Below, in pieces: positions 18,861-28,319 of a stretch of 64,000 nt of DNA (position 1 is the first letter of the stretch; each line of letters begins with the position of its first letter). The stretch is from Rhizobium glycinendophyticum (GTDB lineage Bacteria > Pseudomonadota > Alphaproteobacteria > Rhizobiales > Rhizobiaceae). The stretch spans positions 1,426,001 to 1,490,000 of the forward strand of contig NZ_VFYP01000001.1 in the NCBI RefSeq assembly GCF_006443685.1, given 5' to 3'. The notes below the pieces were generated by a model. It worked only from the letters and a program-made list of their open reading frames with translations, ran no database searches and was not told the DNA's origin. The translations under genes were made by a program, and so were the position numbers.

Positions 18861-20357
18861 ATGTCGATAAAACTCGCCATCTCCTTCTCTAAGTCGCAGC
18901 CCGTGATCGAAGGGCTCGCGATTGCATTGAAGACGGCTGAGGCTGAAACCCCCTCAGGAATGACAGATGCAGATCCGGCGGGCATCTATGCAAGGGCTGC
19001 CAAGGTCGCCAACTTTTCGGGTAAGGCTTCCTCAGTGCTCGACATCGTCGCGCCGCACGGCTCGGCTGCCGATCGCCTTGTTGTCTTAGGGTTGGGCAAG
19101 GCAGAGAATTTGACGGCACATGACTGGCTGAAGGCGGGCGGCAGCGCCACCGCAAACCTCAAGGGTGCCGACGACCTCACCGTCTTCCTCGACGTACCGG
19201 GACTGGCTATAACGCCCAAGTCCGCCGCCGATTTTGCGCTTGGCATGCTGCTGCGTGCCTACAAGTTCGACACCTACAAGACAAAGAAGAAGGGCGACGA
19301 CGAAGAGGCAAAGGCCGACAAGACGGTCAAGGTCACCATTGTCACGGCCGACGCATCCGGTGCCAAGAAAGCCTTTGCCGAGGCCCGTGCGATCGCTGAC
19401 GGGGTCGTGTTGGCGCGTGATCTCGTCAATGAACCCGCCAATGTTCTCGGCCCGCTCGAATTCGCCGCGAAGGCCAAGGAACTGGAAGAACTCGGGGTCG
19501 AGATCGAGATCCTGACCGAAAAGGAGATGAAGAAGCTTGGCATGGGCGCGCTTCTTGGCGTCGCCCAGGGTTCGGTTCGCCCGCCGCGTCTCGTCGTCAT
19601 GCAGTGGAAGGGCGGCAAGTCGAAGGACAAACCGATCGCCTTCATCGGCAAGGGTGTCGTCTTCGACACCGGCGGGATCTCGATCAAGCCAGCCGGCGGC
19701 ATGGAGGACATGAAGGGTGACATGGGTGGCGCTGCGGCCGTCACCGGCCTCATGCATGTGCTTGCCGCCCGCAAGGCCAAGGCGAACGTCGTCGGCATCA
19801 TCGGCCTCGTTGAAAACATGCCCGACGGCAATGCCCAGCGTCCCGGTGACATCGTCACCTCGATGTCGGGCCAGACGATTGAGGTCATAAACACCGATGC
19901 GGAAGGCCGCCTCGTGCTTTGCGACGCGCTTTGGTACTGCAACGAGCGTTTCGAACCTGCTTTCATGATCAATCTCGCGACGCTGACCGGTGCCATTCTG
20001 GTGGCGCTGGGCAACCTGCATGCCGGCCTCTTCTCAAACGACGACGTGTTGTCCGAGAAGCTGCTGGCCGCTGGAATGGCCACCAATGAGCGTCTGTGGC
20101 GCATGCCGCTTGGCAAGGACTACGACAAGATGATCGATTCCAAGTTCGCCGACATGAAGAACACCGGCGGCCGCCATGCCGGCTCCATCACCGCTGCCCA
20201 ATTCCTCAAGCGTTTCGTCAAGGACACCCCCTGGGCGCATCTCGACATCGCCGGCACGGCCATGGGCTCGCCGAACGACGAGATCAACCAGTCCTGGGGC
20301 TCCGGCTACGGCGTGCGCCTGCTCGACGAACTGGTCCGGGCGAATTACGAAGCCTGA
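18861..20357 (+). CDS. pepA: Leucyl aminopeptidase (M17 family)
   Basis: PepA is a cytosolic, hexameric, two-metal aminopeptidase that removes N-terminal residues from peptides; some homologues also bind DNA. I use the ATG at 18861 (498 residues). The active site is intact: [15 protein letters not shown] supplies metal-binding and catalytic lysine residues, and the [10 protein letters not shown] signature is present. It runs divergently from lptF and is followed after 20 bp by holC, as in many Gram-negative genomes. Confidence 0.95.
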   Translation: MSIKLAISFSKSQPVIEGLAIALKTAEAETPSGMTDADPAGIYARAAKVANFSGKASSVLDIVAPHGSAADRLVVLGLGKAENLTAHDWLKAGGSATANLKGADDLTVFLDVPGLAITPKSAADFALGMLLRAYKFDTYKTKKKGDDEEAKADKTVKVTIVTADASGAKKAFAEARAIADGVVLARDLVNEPANVLGPLEFAAKAKELEELGVEIEILTEKEMKKLGMGALLGVAQGSVRPPRLVVMQWKGGKSKDKPIAFIGKGVVFDTGGISIKPAGGMEDMKGDMGGAAAVTGLMHVLAARKAKANVVGIIGLVENMPDGNAQRPGDIVTSMSGQTIEVINTDAEGRLVLCDALWYCNERFEPAFMINLATLTGAILVALGNLHAGLFSNDDVLSEKLLAAGMATNERLWRMPLGKDYDKMIDSKFADMKNTGGRHAGSITAAQFLKRFVKDTPWAHLDIAGTAMGSPNDEINQSWGSGYGVRLLDELVRANYEA

Positions 20358-20377
20358 CCGGGGTCAAGGAAACACGC

Positions 20378-20827
20378 GTGGCTGAAGTCCTCTTCTACCA
20401 TCTGACCGAATCGAAACTGGAAGACGCGCTCCCGCCGCTCCTCGAAAAGAGCGTGGAGCGCGGCTGGACGGTCGCTGTGCAGACCCGCGATCCGGAGCGG
20501 CGTGATGCGCTCGATGCCCATCTCTGGGTCTACCGGGACGACAGTTTTCTGCCGCACGGAACCGACGAGGGGGCGTCGCCGGCCCGGCAGCCGGTGCTGC
20601 TCACGGTGCAGCCGGACAATCTGAACGCCGCCAGCGTCCGCTTCCTGGTCGATGGCGCCGAGGCCCCAGACAGGCTGGACTACGAACGCGTCGTCTTCGT
20701 TTTCGACGGCTATGATGCCACCCAGCTTGAGGCGGCGCGCGGGCAGTGGAAGAAGCTGAAGGCGGAGGGCCACAGCCTGACCTATTGGCAGCAGACGCCG
20801 GAAGGCCGGTGGGAGAAAAAAGCCTGA
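20378..20827 (+). CDS. holC: DNA polymerase III chi subunit
   Basis: HolC links the clamp loader to single-strand-binding protein during replication. The GTG at 20378 has AAGGA 7 bases upstream and gives a 149-residue protein of normal length. It begins AEVLFYHL and shows the conserved LWVYRDDSFLPHG and DGYD segments. The valS gene often found after holC is absent; a convergent peptidase gene follows. Confidence 0.9.
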   Translation: MAEVLFYHLTESKLEDALPPLLEKSVERGWTVAVQTRDPERRDALDAHLWVYRDDSFLPHGTDEGASPARQPVLLTVQPDNLNAASVRFLVDGAEAPDRLDYERVVFVFDGYDATQLEAARGQWKKLKAEGHSLTYWQQTPEGRWEKKA

Positions 20828-20860
20828 TTCGGCCCAGTCTCCACCGGCTCGCCTCTTCTG

Positions 20861-22924
20861 TCAGGCCCTCATGATCGTCTGGCGCAAGAAGCTGTAGCCC
20901 ATGGCCGTGCGTCTTGCCATTTCGGCCGAGTTGCCAGCGCCGCCATGGCCGCCGGAGCCATATTCGTGGAACAGCGGGGTGTGGCCTTCGACTTCCAGCC
21001 GCATCGCAAATCGCCGCGCATGCGACGGATGCACCCGGTCGTCATTTGTCGAGCTTTCGATGTAAAGCGGTGGATAGGCTTTCTCGGCAGCCGGCTTGAC
21101 CTGATGGAGTGGGGAGTAGTCGAGGAGAAAAGCGCGATCGGCTTCAACGTCCGGATTGCCATATTCGTCCATCCAGGCCCGTCCGGCAGGAAACATGTGA
21201 AAACGCGTCATGTCGATGACAGGTACGCGGCACCAGACGGCGCCGAAATCCTCGGGATAACGCGTCGCCATGACGCCGGTCAGCAGGCCGCCATTGCTGG
21301 CACCGGTGCAGGCGATCCGGGATGGCTTTGAATAGCCGCGCTTCACCAGATCGCGGGCAATGGCCACGAAATCCTCGAAAGCCTTGTGGCGACCTTGGCG
21401 CTTGGCGGTTGTGTGCCATTGGGGACCGAGCTCCGCGCCGCCGCGGATATAGGCCTGCACATAAGCGCCACCCAGTTCGAGAAACCGGCCGGTGATGCCC
21501 GAATAATGCGGCGCAAGCGAAGCGCCAAAACCGCCATAGCCATAGATCAGCACCGGCAATTCGCCCATCGTCCACGTTTTCGGCAGCACCAGATGATAGG
21601 GCACCCTGGTGCCATCCTCCGATGTCGCCTCCAGCAGTTGGCTCGTCATGCCGTCTGCATCGAAGAAGGCGGGCGAGGTCTCCTGCGGCTGAAGAACCAG
21701 AGGGTCATCAGTCGGTCGACGGTCCTGATCGGAGAGGGCGAGCATGTAGCGGGTGGGGGGCACCAAGAAGCCGGAGCCGATCACCGAGAGCGTATCGTCG
21801 CCCCGATGCAGGTCGGCATAGAGCGGCGTGAAATACAGCGCTTCGATGCCCTCGGGCAGTTCGATCCGTTGCGGCTCCGCGTCCTCGCGTGTCAGGTCCA
21901 GCGCATAAAGCGATGGAGAGAGGCGGTCATCGACGGAATAGACCGCCCAGTGGCGCAGCAGCGTGAAATGATGGACCGCGCGTCCCGGTGCGGGGCTGAC
22001 CAGGATGCGGCGCCGAGAGGCCAGCGGCTCATGACCGAACGGTGTGAGTTCCTGCAGGACCAAGCTGCCACTCGGCACTTGCTCGTCGTTCTTGGCAAGC
22101 CAGAGGACATGGCTGTGGTTGATGTCAAAGCCAATCTCCTGCGGCAACGGCAGGCGACGGGCAACGCCATTGGTGTCCTCCACATGGAGGCTGAGCTTTC
22201 CGATCTCGTGGTTCGTCATGAAAACGCGGATCTGCCGCGTATCCGGCCCGTCATGACCGCCTAGCTTAGGATCGATGACGAAGCCATAGCCGGTGACGTC
22301 GCTCGGGTCTGCCTCGAACAGGATCTCGGCCTCGGCTGGCGTCTGGCCGCGTCGCAGGCGCCGTCCAACCCGGGGCCAGCCGGATTGCGTGGCGGAAAAC
22401 GCATCGATCGAGCCGAAATAGGCAATTTCGTCACCGCTGAGCCACGCCGCCTGCGCCCGGACCGCCGGCGTATCGAAGCCGCCGTCGACGATCTGTTTGG
22501 TTTCGAGATCGAACTCCAGGAAGCGCGTCAGGTCCGAGCCGCCGTCGGAGAGGCGAAACAAGACGCGCGTCGGTTCGAAGGGGCAGGTGACGCAGCCGCC
22601 GAAGATCCAGCGCTTGCCTTCGCTGCCGCAGAACGCATCGACGTCGAAAACCGTTTCCCATAGGGCATCGGCACGCGGCACAAGTTCCGCCGGAAGCCGG
22701 CGCAGAACACCGAGCGGATTATCCCGCGATCGGTTGAAATCGAAAAGCCAGTCGCCGCGCCGGGTGGGAACGATCAGCCTGTCCTGTCGCTCCATCATCG
22801 CCTGAAGAGCGGCCGCATCGGCTTCCATCTCCCGCGTCGTCAGGGTCTCTTGCGACCGGGTATTGCGGGCGGCGACGAAGGCCAGCGTCTGCGGATCGTC
22901 GTCCTTTTCGAGAAAGAGATCCAT
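20861..22924 (-). CDS. Prolyl oligopeptidase family (S9) serine peptidase
   Basis: A 687-residue S9 peptidase with an N-terminal beta-propeller (to about residue 430) and a C-terminal alpha/beta-hydrolase domain. The start at 22924 follows a GAGGAGC ribosome-binding site. Catalytic residues are visible: Ser543 in TGASNGGLL, an Asp in NDDRVHPSH (628 or 629), and a His in GSGGHGG about 30 residues later. There is no signal peptide, so it is probably cytoplasmic and degrades peptides. It converges on holC with a 33-bp gap. Confidence 0.88.
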   Translation of the reverse strand: MDLFLEKDDDPQTLAFVAARNTRSQETLTTREMEADAAALQAMMERQDRLIVPTRRGDWLFDFNRSRDNPLGVLRRLPAELVPRADALWETVFDVDAFCGSEGKRWIFGGCVTCPFEPTRVLFRLSDGGSDLTRFLEFDLETKQIVDGGFDTPAVRAQAAWLSGDEIAYFGSIDAFSATQSGWPRVGRRLRRGQTPAEAEILFEADPSDVTGYGFVIDPKLGGHDGPDTRQIRVFMTNHEIGKLSLHVEDTNGVARRLPLPQEIGFDINHSHVLWLAKNDEQVPSGSLVLQELTPFGHEPLASRRRILVSPAPGRAVHHFTLLRHWAVYSVDDRLSPSLYALDLTREDAEPQRIELPEGIEALYFTPLYADLHRGDDTLSVIGSGFLVPPTRYMLALSDQDRRPTDDPLVLQPQETSPAFFDADGMTSQLLEATSEDGTRVPYHLVLPKTWTMGELPVLIYGYGGFGASLAPHYSGITGRFLELGGAYVQAYIRGGAELGPQWHTTAKRQGRHKAFEDFVAIARDLVKRGYSKPSRIACTGASNGGLLTGVMATRYPEDFGAVWCRVPVIDMTRFHMFPAGRAWMDEYGNPDVEADRAFLLDYSPLHQVKPAAEKAYPPLYIESSTNDDRVHPSHARRFAMRLEVEGHTPLFHEYGSGGHGGAGNSAEMARRTAMGYSFLRQTIMRA

Positions 22925-22958
22925 GGCGCTGCTCCTCTGCATTGTCGTGTGTGTGTGG

Positions 22959-23350
22959 TCAGGCGAGGTCGGTGCGGCGGAAATCCTCGCCCACATAGAG
23001 GAGGGCGGCACCGGCGGCCTTGGCACCTGCATAGGAAAAACAGTCGCCGAAATTGAGGCGGGCCGGATGCCGGCCCTTGGCATAGCGGGAGAACGCATCA
23101 AGGGCGACGCGTGCCGTGTCGCTGTTCGCGTAGAGGATGTCGGCGTTCAGTTCCGTGAGAAAATCTTCGACAAGTGCATATGCCTCTTCAACGGTCTTCC
23201 TAGTCCGGGACGAGATCACCACGGTAGTTTCATGGATGACCGTTGCCGATGTGGAAAAGGGGTTGGCGAGAAGGCCATCCGATCGAGAATATCCTGACGT
23301 CGCGGCGCGTCCGTCAGAATTTCCACCAGCGCCGAACTATCGATGAACAT
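22959..23350 (-). pseudogene. vapC-like PIN-domain toxin, frameshifted
   Basis: The first frame begins MFIDSSALVEILTD at 23350 and carries the PIN-domain Asp4. It then runs into a short unrelated tail. The rest of the domain continues in another frame, including the HETTVVISSRTRK segment, NFGDCFSYAGA and the GEDFRRTD end, with the remaining acidic residues. The shift needed is one missing base, most likely in the AAAAGGGG run (plus strand 23255-23262). All PIN acidic residues survive across the two frames, so the lesion is recent or a sequencing error. The start overlaps the antitoxin gene by 14 bp. Confidence 0.8.
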
Positions 23351-23597
23351 CGTTATCGCCCCACATTTCGTCGAGAAAAGCCTTCTCGTCGAAGGGTTCC
23401 AGCGTGTCGTAGGCGGGCATGTTGTGTCGGGCCCGGAGCTTCTCCAACCGCTCCGCCAGCGGGCGGCGCTGCTCTTCCTCATGCACGACGCGCTCCAGCG
23501 CCTGGCGGATCGCATCCGTCTTGATTGGGGCCTTGAGGATTTTCTGCGCCTGTTCGGCGAGCTGGTTCACCCGTTCATCGCGCACGTAAAGCGGCAT
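23337..23597 (-). CDS. vapB: VapB-like antitoxin
   Basis: An 86-residue antitoxin of the Rv0623/PSK transcription-factor type. The N-terminal MPLYVRDERVNQLAEQAQ is the ribbon-helix-helix-like DNA-binding part. The C-terminal acidic stretch ending FLDEMWGDND is the usual toxin-neutralising tail. I chose the ATG at 23597 because family members begin at this motif. It overlaps the downstream toxin gene by 14 bp, and a small inverted repeat just upstream fits autoregulation. Confidence 0.85.
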   Translation of the reverse strand: MPLYVRDERVNQLAEQAQKILKAPIKTDAIRQALERVVHEEEQRRPLAERLEKLRARHNMPAYDTLEPFDEKAFLDEMWGDNDVHR

Positions 23598-23602
23598 GGC
23601 GT

Positions 23603-23625
23603 CACTATACGCCAGCAAAATAGTG
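23603..23625 (-). promoter_or_regulatory. Likely operator/promoter of the vapBC pair
   Basis: Six-base arms CACTAT (23603-23608) and ATAGTG (23620-23625) lie immediately upstream of the antitoxin start. On the minus strand TATAGT sits just before the ATG and could be the -10 element, so bound antitoxin would block transcription. Confidence 0.4.
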
Positions 23626-23656
23626 TATATGCAGGGTTACACAAGGATGGCGCCGA

Positions 23657-25549
23657 TCAGCCGGCCATGCCCTCTTCATATTCGGCGGAGAGCTCCAGCC
23701 ATTGCTCTTCCGCCGCCGACAGTTTCGCCGCCGCTTCGCCGCGCTGCTTGGCTTTTTCGGCCGCCTTCGCGGGGGTCTTCTCGTAGAGCACCGGGTCGGC
23801 GAGCTCCTTGTCGAGCGCCTGAATCAAAGTCTCCAGCTTCTTTGTCAAAGCCTCGACTTCATTTATCTTTTTCTTCAGCGGCGCAAGGCTTGCCCGTTTG
23901 TCGGCCGCCGCCTTCCGCTGCTCGGCCTTGTTGACCTGGTCGCCACCGGACGTCTCTGCCTTGTCCTTTTCAACCGGCTTCTTTCCGGAGGCGATGATCA
24001 GGCTGCGATACTCTTCCATGTCGCCGTCGAAGCTGGTGACGGTGCCGTTGTTGACCAGCCACAGCCTGTCCACGGTCGCCTCGATCAGATGGCGATCATG
24101 GGAAATCAGGATGACAGCGCCCTCGTAGTCGTTGAGGGCCTCGATCAGCGCCTTGCGGCTGTCGATGTCGAGATGGTTGGTCGGTTCGTCGAGGATCAGG
24201 AGGTTCGGCGCGTGGAAAGCCGCGAGCCCCATCAGCAGGCGTGCCTTTTCACCGCCCGAAAGGTCCTTGGCGGCCGTATCCATCTTTTCCGTCGCCAGCC
24301 CCATCTGCGCGACGCGGGCGCGGACCTTGGCTTCCGGCTCCTGCGGCATAAGGCGGCGCACATGATCGACCGGGCTCTCGTTGGGGATCAGGTCGTCCAG
24401 CTGATGCTGCGCGAAGAAGCCGATCTTCAGTGTCGAGGCCGTCTTCAGCTGCCCGGCCTGGGCTTCCAGGCGGCCGGAGATGAATTTGGCAAAGGTCGAC
24501 TTGCCGTTGCCGTTCGAGCCGAGCAGCGCGATGCGGTCGTCGTTGTCGATCCTGAGATTGAGGTTTTTCAGGATCGGCTTGCCGGGCTCGTAACCGACGA
24601 CGCCGCTGGCGATAGCAACGATCGGGGAGGCGGGCTGCTTCTCCGGCTTGGGAAAGGTGATCGGGTTGACATGGTCCTCGATCACGGCGGCGACCGTGCC
24701 CATGCGCTCCAGCGCCTTGATGCGGCTCTGCGCCTGCTTGGCTTTGGTGGCCTTGGCACGGAAACGGTCGATGAAGCTTTGCAGATGCTTGCGCGCGGCG
24801 TCGTTCTTCGCCTTGGCCTTCATCTGCAGCTCGTCGTTCTCGGCCTTCTGCCGCTCGAAGCTGTCATAGCCGCCGCGATAGAAGGTCAGCTTCTTCTGGT
24901 CGAGATGGATGATCGAGTTGACGGCGGTGTTCAAGAGGTCGCGGTCATGGCTGATGATGATGACGGTGTGCGGATAGCGCCGCACATAGTCCTCCAGCCA
25001 CAGCGTGCCTTCGAGATCGAGATAGTTGGTCGGTTCGTCGAGCAGCAGCAAGTCCGGTTCGGAAAACAGGACGGCCGCCAGCGCCACGCGCATGCGCCAG
25101 CCGCCGGAAAAGGACGAGGCCGGACGCTGCTGCGCTTCGTGACCGAAGCCGAGACCGGAAAGGATCGTTGCGGCACGCGCTTCGGCAGAGTGAGCGCCGA
25201 TATCGGCAAGCCGCGTCTGGATTTCGGCAATGCGATGCGGATCGGTGGCGGTCTCAGCTTCGAGGAGGAGGGCGGCGCGCTCCTTGTCGGCGGCGAGCAC
25301 GATCGAGATCAGCGAGTCCTCGGTGCCCGGCGCTTCCTGCGCCACTTGGCCGATCCTGGCATTCTTCGGAATCGATATGCTTCCGCTTTCGGCCGAGAGG
25401 TCGCCGGTGATGATGCGGAACAGCGTCGACTTGCCCGCGCCGTTCTTGCCGACGAGGCCGGCTTTGGTGCCGGCCGGCAGGGCGACGGTCGCGTGGTCGA
25501 TGAGAAGTCTGCCGGCAATGCGGGCGGAGATGTCGTTGATCGTGATCAT
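23657..25549 (-). CDS. ABC-F family ATPase
   Basis: A 630-residue soluble ABC-F protein with two nucleotide-binding domains and no membrane segments. The first domain has GLVGKNGAGKST and the signature SSFSGGWRMR; the second has LLGSNGNGKST and LSGGEKARLL. Between them lies the linker of charged helices typical of ribosome-binding ABC-F factors. The C-terminal 100 residues are a lysine-rich coiled coil. Length and tail resemble E. coli YheS more than EttA. The start at 25549 (MITINDISARI) is preferred over an upstream in-frame start. The role is presumably in translation; the exact subfamily is uncertain. Confidence 0.88.
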   Translation of the reverse strand: MITINDISARIAGRLLIDHATVALPAGTKAGLVGKNGAGKSTLFRIITGDLSAESGSISIPKNARIGQVAQEAPGTEDSLISIVLAADKERAALLLEAETATDPHRIAEIQTRLADIGAHSAEARAATILSGLGFGHEAQQRPASSFSGGWRMRVALAAVLFSEPDLLLLDEPTNYLDLEGTLWLEDYVRRYPHTVIIISHDRDLLNTAVNSIIHLDQKKLTFYRGGYDSFERQKAENDELQMKAKAKNDAARKHLQSFIDRFRAKATKAKQAQSRIKALERMGTVAAVIEDHVNPITFPKPEKQPASPIVAIASGVVGYEPGKPILKNLNLRIDNDDRIALLGSNGNGKSTFAKFISGRLEAQAGQLKTASTLKIGFFAQHQLDDLIPNESPVDHVRRLMPQEPEAKVRARVAQMGLATEKMDTAAKDLSGGEKARLLMGLAAFHAPNLLILDEPTNHLDIDSRKALIEALNDYEGAVILISHDRHLIEATVDRLWLVNNGTVTSFDGDMEEYRSLIIASGKKPVEKDKAETSGGDQVNKAEQRKAAADKRASLAPLKKKINEVEALTKKLETLIQALDKELADPVLYEKTPAKAAEKAKQRGEAAAKLSAAEEQWLELSAEYEEGMAG

Positions 25550-25703
25550 GACTGGCTTTTGGCCGAAAGCCTTGGTCCTGACAAGACCTGAGCATTCGAA
25601 GCGGCGCAAATCCGCTGTCCTGTGCGAAACAGCCGCCGTCTCCTGATCTGCCTAAGGTCTGTACGCGACCGGATTACGGCGCAAACAGGTATGGGAGAAA
25701 ATC

Positions 25704-26626
25704 ATGCGATTTTGGACGATGCTATCGACGGCTCTTCTGACGGGTCAACTCATTGCGCCTGTCACGCTTATGGCAAATGACGATTTTACCTACTGGGCTG
25801 TCAGTGACGACATACTTCAGGCTGCTACACTGGATTACTGGACGCAGGAGAGGAGGCAGAAGGCGATCGCAGCGCAGACGAATGTCTCCACCGGCCGGGC
25901 GTCCCTGGGCATTGGTCGACGGTCGATGCTCAACGATGCGGAAACGGCACCGATCGGAGAGGCTCCTTATAAGTTCGGCGGCAAACTGTTCTACACGCGT
26001 GACGGCATAGACTACGAGGCGAGCGCGCAATTCGCCGCAGCCGACAACATCGTCATCGGTGCGGCGCACGGCCTCTGGATGGACAACAAGGTGGCCAGCA
26101 ACATCCTGTTTGTTCAGGGCTATGACAACGGCGGTGGCGTCGATTACCCGATCGACGTTGCGGCGGTTCTGACGGAATGGACCCGCGTGGCCAGCAATCC
26201 TCCGTCTCTCCAGGTTGACCAGTATGATTAAGCGGTCATGCGGACTACGAAAGCCTCGGCGGTCGGCCGCTATGAGTTGGGCACAGCGGGTGTCGGCACC
26301 AAGGTGACGATCATTGGCTATCCGTTTCGGCTCGAAGGTGGAAACTACATGTATCGGGAGACAGCGACCATCGAGGTCAAGGCTGGTTCAGTCTATGATG
26401 CCCGACCTCATCCCATGCACGGTGGCGGCGCCAGCGGTGTTGGTTGGTTTTTAGGGACCGAGGAGCCCTACACCTTGATCGGCGTCGTCGCTGCCGGGGA
26501 GCCGAATTCTGTCGATGGCCCTGCCTTCACACCGCAATCTCGTCTGCAGCCTATGAGATCGTGTTCCAGGGGGTGACAGACATGGCGGTCCGCTTCACGC
26601 AGAACAACCAGTTCGTCGCCGCGTAA
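25704..26626 (+). pseudogene. Trypsin-like serine protease, broken by a stop and a frameshift
   Basis: The N-terminal part (25704-26231) has a signal peptide and the catalytic-His motif GAAHGLW. It ends with TAA right after a QYD that fits the catalytic Asp motif (expected DYAV). The same frame continues at once with AVMRTTKASAVG and later HGGGASGVGWF, which carries the catalytic Ser. Near 26530 a second lesion shifts the frame, and the natural end appears in another frame (ISSAAYEIVFQGVTDMAV, stop at 26626). All three catalytic residues are still recognisable, so inactivation looks recent. The family resembles secreted V8/trypsin-like peptidases. Confidence 0.75.
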
Positions 26627-26668
26627 CCTGAGTGCGACCGGTCGGCGCCGGCCCTTCCATTGAAGGAC

Positions 26669-27727
26669 TTACGCGACCTGACGCTGACCTGGCTTGTGGC
26701 CGATGATCGGCTGGCGCGGATTGAGCCGGGCGAGTTGGGTGGCGGTCTTGGCGAGCGACAGCCAATGTAACGGGTCCGTTGCCTCATGTGCCATCACATG
26801 GCCGAGCGCCAGCGGCAAACCACCGAGCTCGGAACCGGTATCGCTTGCAAAGACCAGATTGTTCTCCGCCGTGTTGAAAAGCCGCTCGGCGATGATGTGA
26901 GCGTCACCGGCGTCGATGTCGTCGAAGACGAAGGCGAAAGTGTCCGCCTCGATGCGCGCGATATAATCGTGCTTCTTGATCGCCTTGCGGAAAATCCTGG
27001 CCAGTCCCTTCACCAGCTTGACCGCCGCTTCGTCGCCATACTGGTGATGCAGGTGTGCCAGATCGCAGATCTCGATCAGCACCAGCGCACTTGTGCGGGC
27101 AGCTGTGCTGCGCGCATGGGTCTCCTCGAGCGTTTGCAGGAAGGCCGCGCGGTTCGGCAAACCCGTCAGGCGGTCGCGCATTGTCAGGGCCTTGGCCGCC
27201 TGCATGGCCCGATCCGCCGTTTCCAGTGTGTTTAGCCCTTCGGCTACCTCATGGGCCAGCAGAGTCTCCGCCTGGACCATTTCCCTGGCAATCGATGCCA
27301 GGAGGTCCAGTTCGCCCAACAGTTGTTCGATTCCGACATCGGCTTCGGCGCGGATGGACGTTGCAGCCGTCTCGACGGAGCGGGCAAAGCTACGCTTCTG
27401 GCCGAGTCCCAGTGCCAGCTTGGCCTTGATCGACGAAAGAGCCTTGAGTGCCTCCGTCTGCAGTCTTTCGGCAGTCGCCCCGCAATGGCCGGGAAGCCGA
27501 TGCTTGAGACCAAGTTGATCGAGCGCATGCTGGCTGGGCTTTGGGCCGAGTGTCGTAAAGTCTTGACCGAGGTCCGGATTGCCGCCGCTCAGGGCCTCGA
27601 ACACAAGTTCGAAATTTCGGGGCAGGGCGGCGATGTCTTGGCGCAACATCACAGCCACGATCTTCTGCAAGGCATCCGCGCCCGGTTTTCCGGCGCGATG
27701 CTGTCCGCCTGTGATGTTGTCCTGCAT
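26669..27727 (-). CDS. Degenerate GGDEF-domain protein
   Basis: A 352-residue soluble protein with an alpha-helical N-terminal half (to about 180) and a C-terminal GGDEF fold starting at DRLTGLPNR (185-193). The active-site GGDEF is replaced by EADTF (260-264, in RIEADTFAFVF), so diguanylate cyclase activity is unlikely. It may instead bind nucleotides or proteins as a regulator. No EAL domain follows. It lies between the broken protease and the chemoreceptor unit and is transcribed divergently from the latter. Confidence 0.82.
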   Translation of the reverse strand: MQDNITGGQHRAGKPGADALQKIVAVMLRQDIAALPRNFELVFEALSGGNPDLGQDFTTLGPKPSQHALDQLGLKHRLPGHCGATAERLQTEALKALSSIKAKLALGLGQKRSFARSVETAATSIRAEADVGIEQLLGELDLLASIAREMVQAETLLAHEVAEGLNTLETADRAMQAAKALTMRDRLTGLPNRAAFLQTLEETHARSTAARTSALVLIEICDLAHLHHQYGDEAAVKLVKGLARIFRKAIKKHDYIARIEADTFAFVFDDIDAGDAHIIAERLFNTAENNLVFASDTGSELGGLPLALGHVMAHEATDPLHWLSLAKTATQLARLNPRQPIIGHKPGQRQVA

Positions 27728-28018
27728 GGATGCCCCTCTTGCCTCAGTCCCCCAGGTTCAGGCGACAAAGGTCATGCAGAACCTTTGGCAAATGGTTTAT
27801 GTCGAGGCGCAAGAGGGAAATGCGGTTAATTGATGGTGTGCACGAGCCTGAAGGACGTTTCTACGGTGCAGTGAAATACCGCCGCAGACCTGATATTTGT
27901 CATTTACCGAATATTAGCCCACCCGAAACCATAATGAGGTGGATAAACGCCTGCCTTGGTCGCTCTCCTGACGTGCGGGTAGGCTGGGTCGCTAAAACCG
28001 GAAAGCGAACGATAATAG

Positions 28019-28318
28019 ATGCCTGCCCCCGGGATGACCATCTCTGCCTATTTCGCTTTTTCTTTTGTTCTTCTCGCTGCCGTGATTGCACGTCCGACGG
28101 GCGCGTTCATGCTTGTGGTGACTGACCCGAAGCTAAGCGCGGAGGGCAATATGGCAGTCATCGCGAAAGCCGGTGGACGTTTCGTCTGGGCGGGCAGAGC
28201 ACCCTGGATATCTGTTGCTCAATCGGACGAACCCGGCTTCGCCGAAAGGCTCTTCGATGCCGGAGCATACCTTGTGCTGAACCATGACTTGGCAGTTGGC
28301 TGTCGTGAAGGAAAATGA
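28019..28318 (+). CDS. Small hypothetical protein coupled to a chemoreceptor
   Basis: A 99-residue protein, starting at 28019 or at the second ATG at 28034. It has an N-terminal hydrophobic segment (FAFSFVLLAAVIA) that could be a membrane anchor or signal. The rest is a compact domain with GGRFVWAGRAPWISVA and a C-terminal GAYLVLNHDLAVGC. I do not recognise a function. Its stop codon lies one base before the start of the downstream chemoreceptor, so the two are likely translationally coupled and may work together. The 291 bp upstream hold no other gene. Confidence 0.55.
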   Translation: MPAPGMTISAYFAFSFVLLAAVIARPTGAFMLVVTDPKLSAEGNMAVIAKAGGRFVWAGRAPWISVAQSDEPGFAERLFDAGAYLVLNHDLAVGCREGK

Positions 28319-28319
28319 C

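Noticed and set aside
23702-25591. Plus-strand open frame of 629 residues opposite the ABC-F gene
   Set aside because: It mirrors the ABC-F coding sequence, has no known motif, and is explained by GC-rich codon use.
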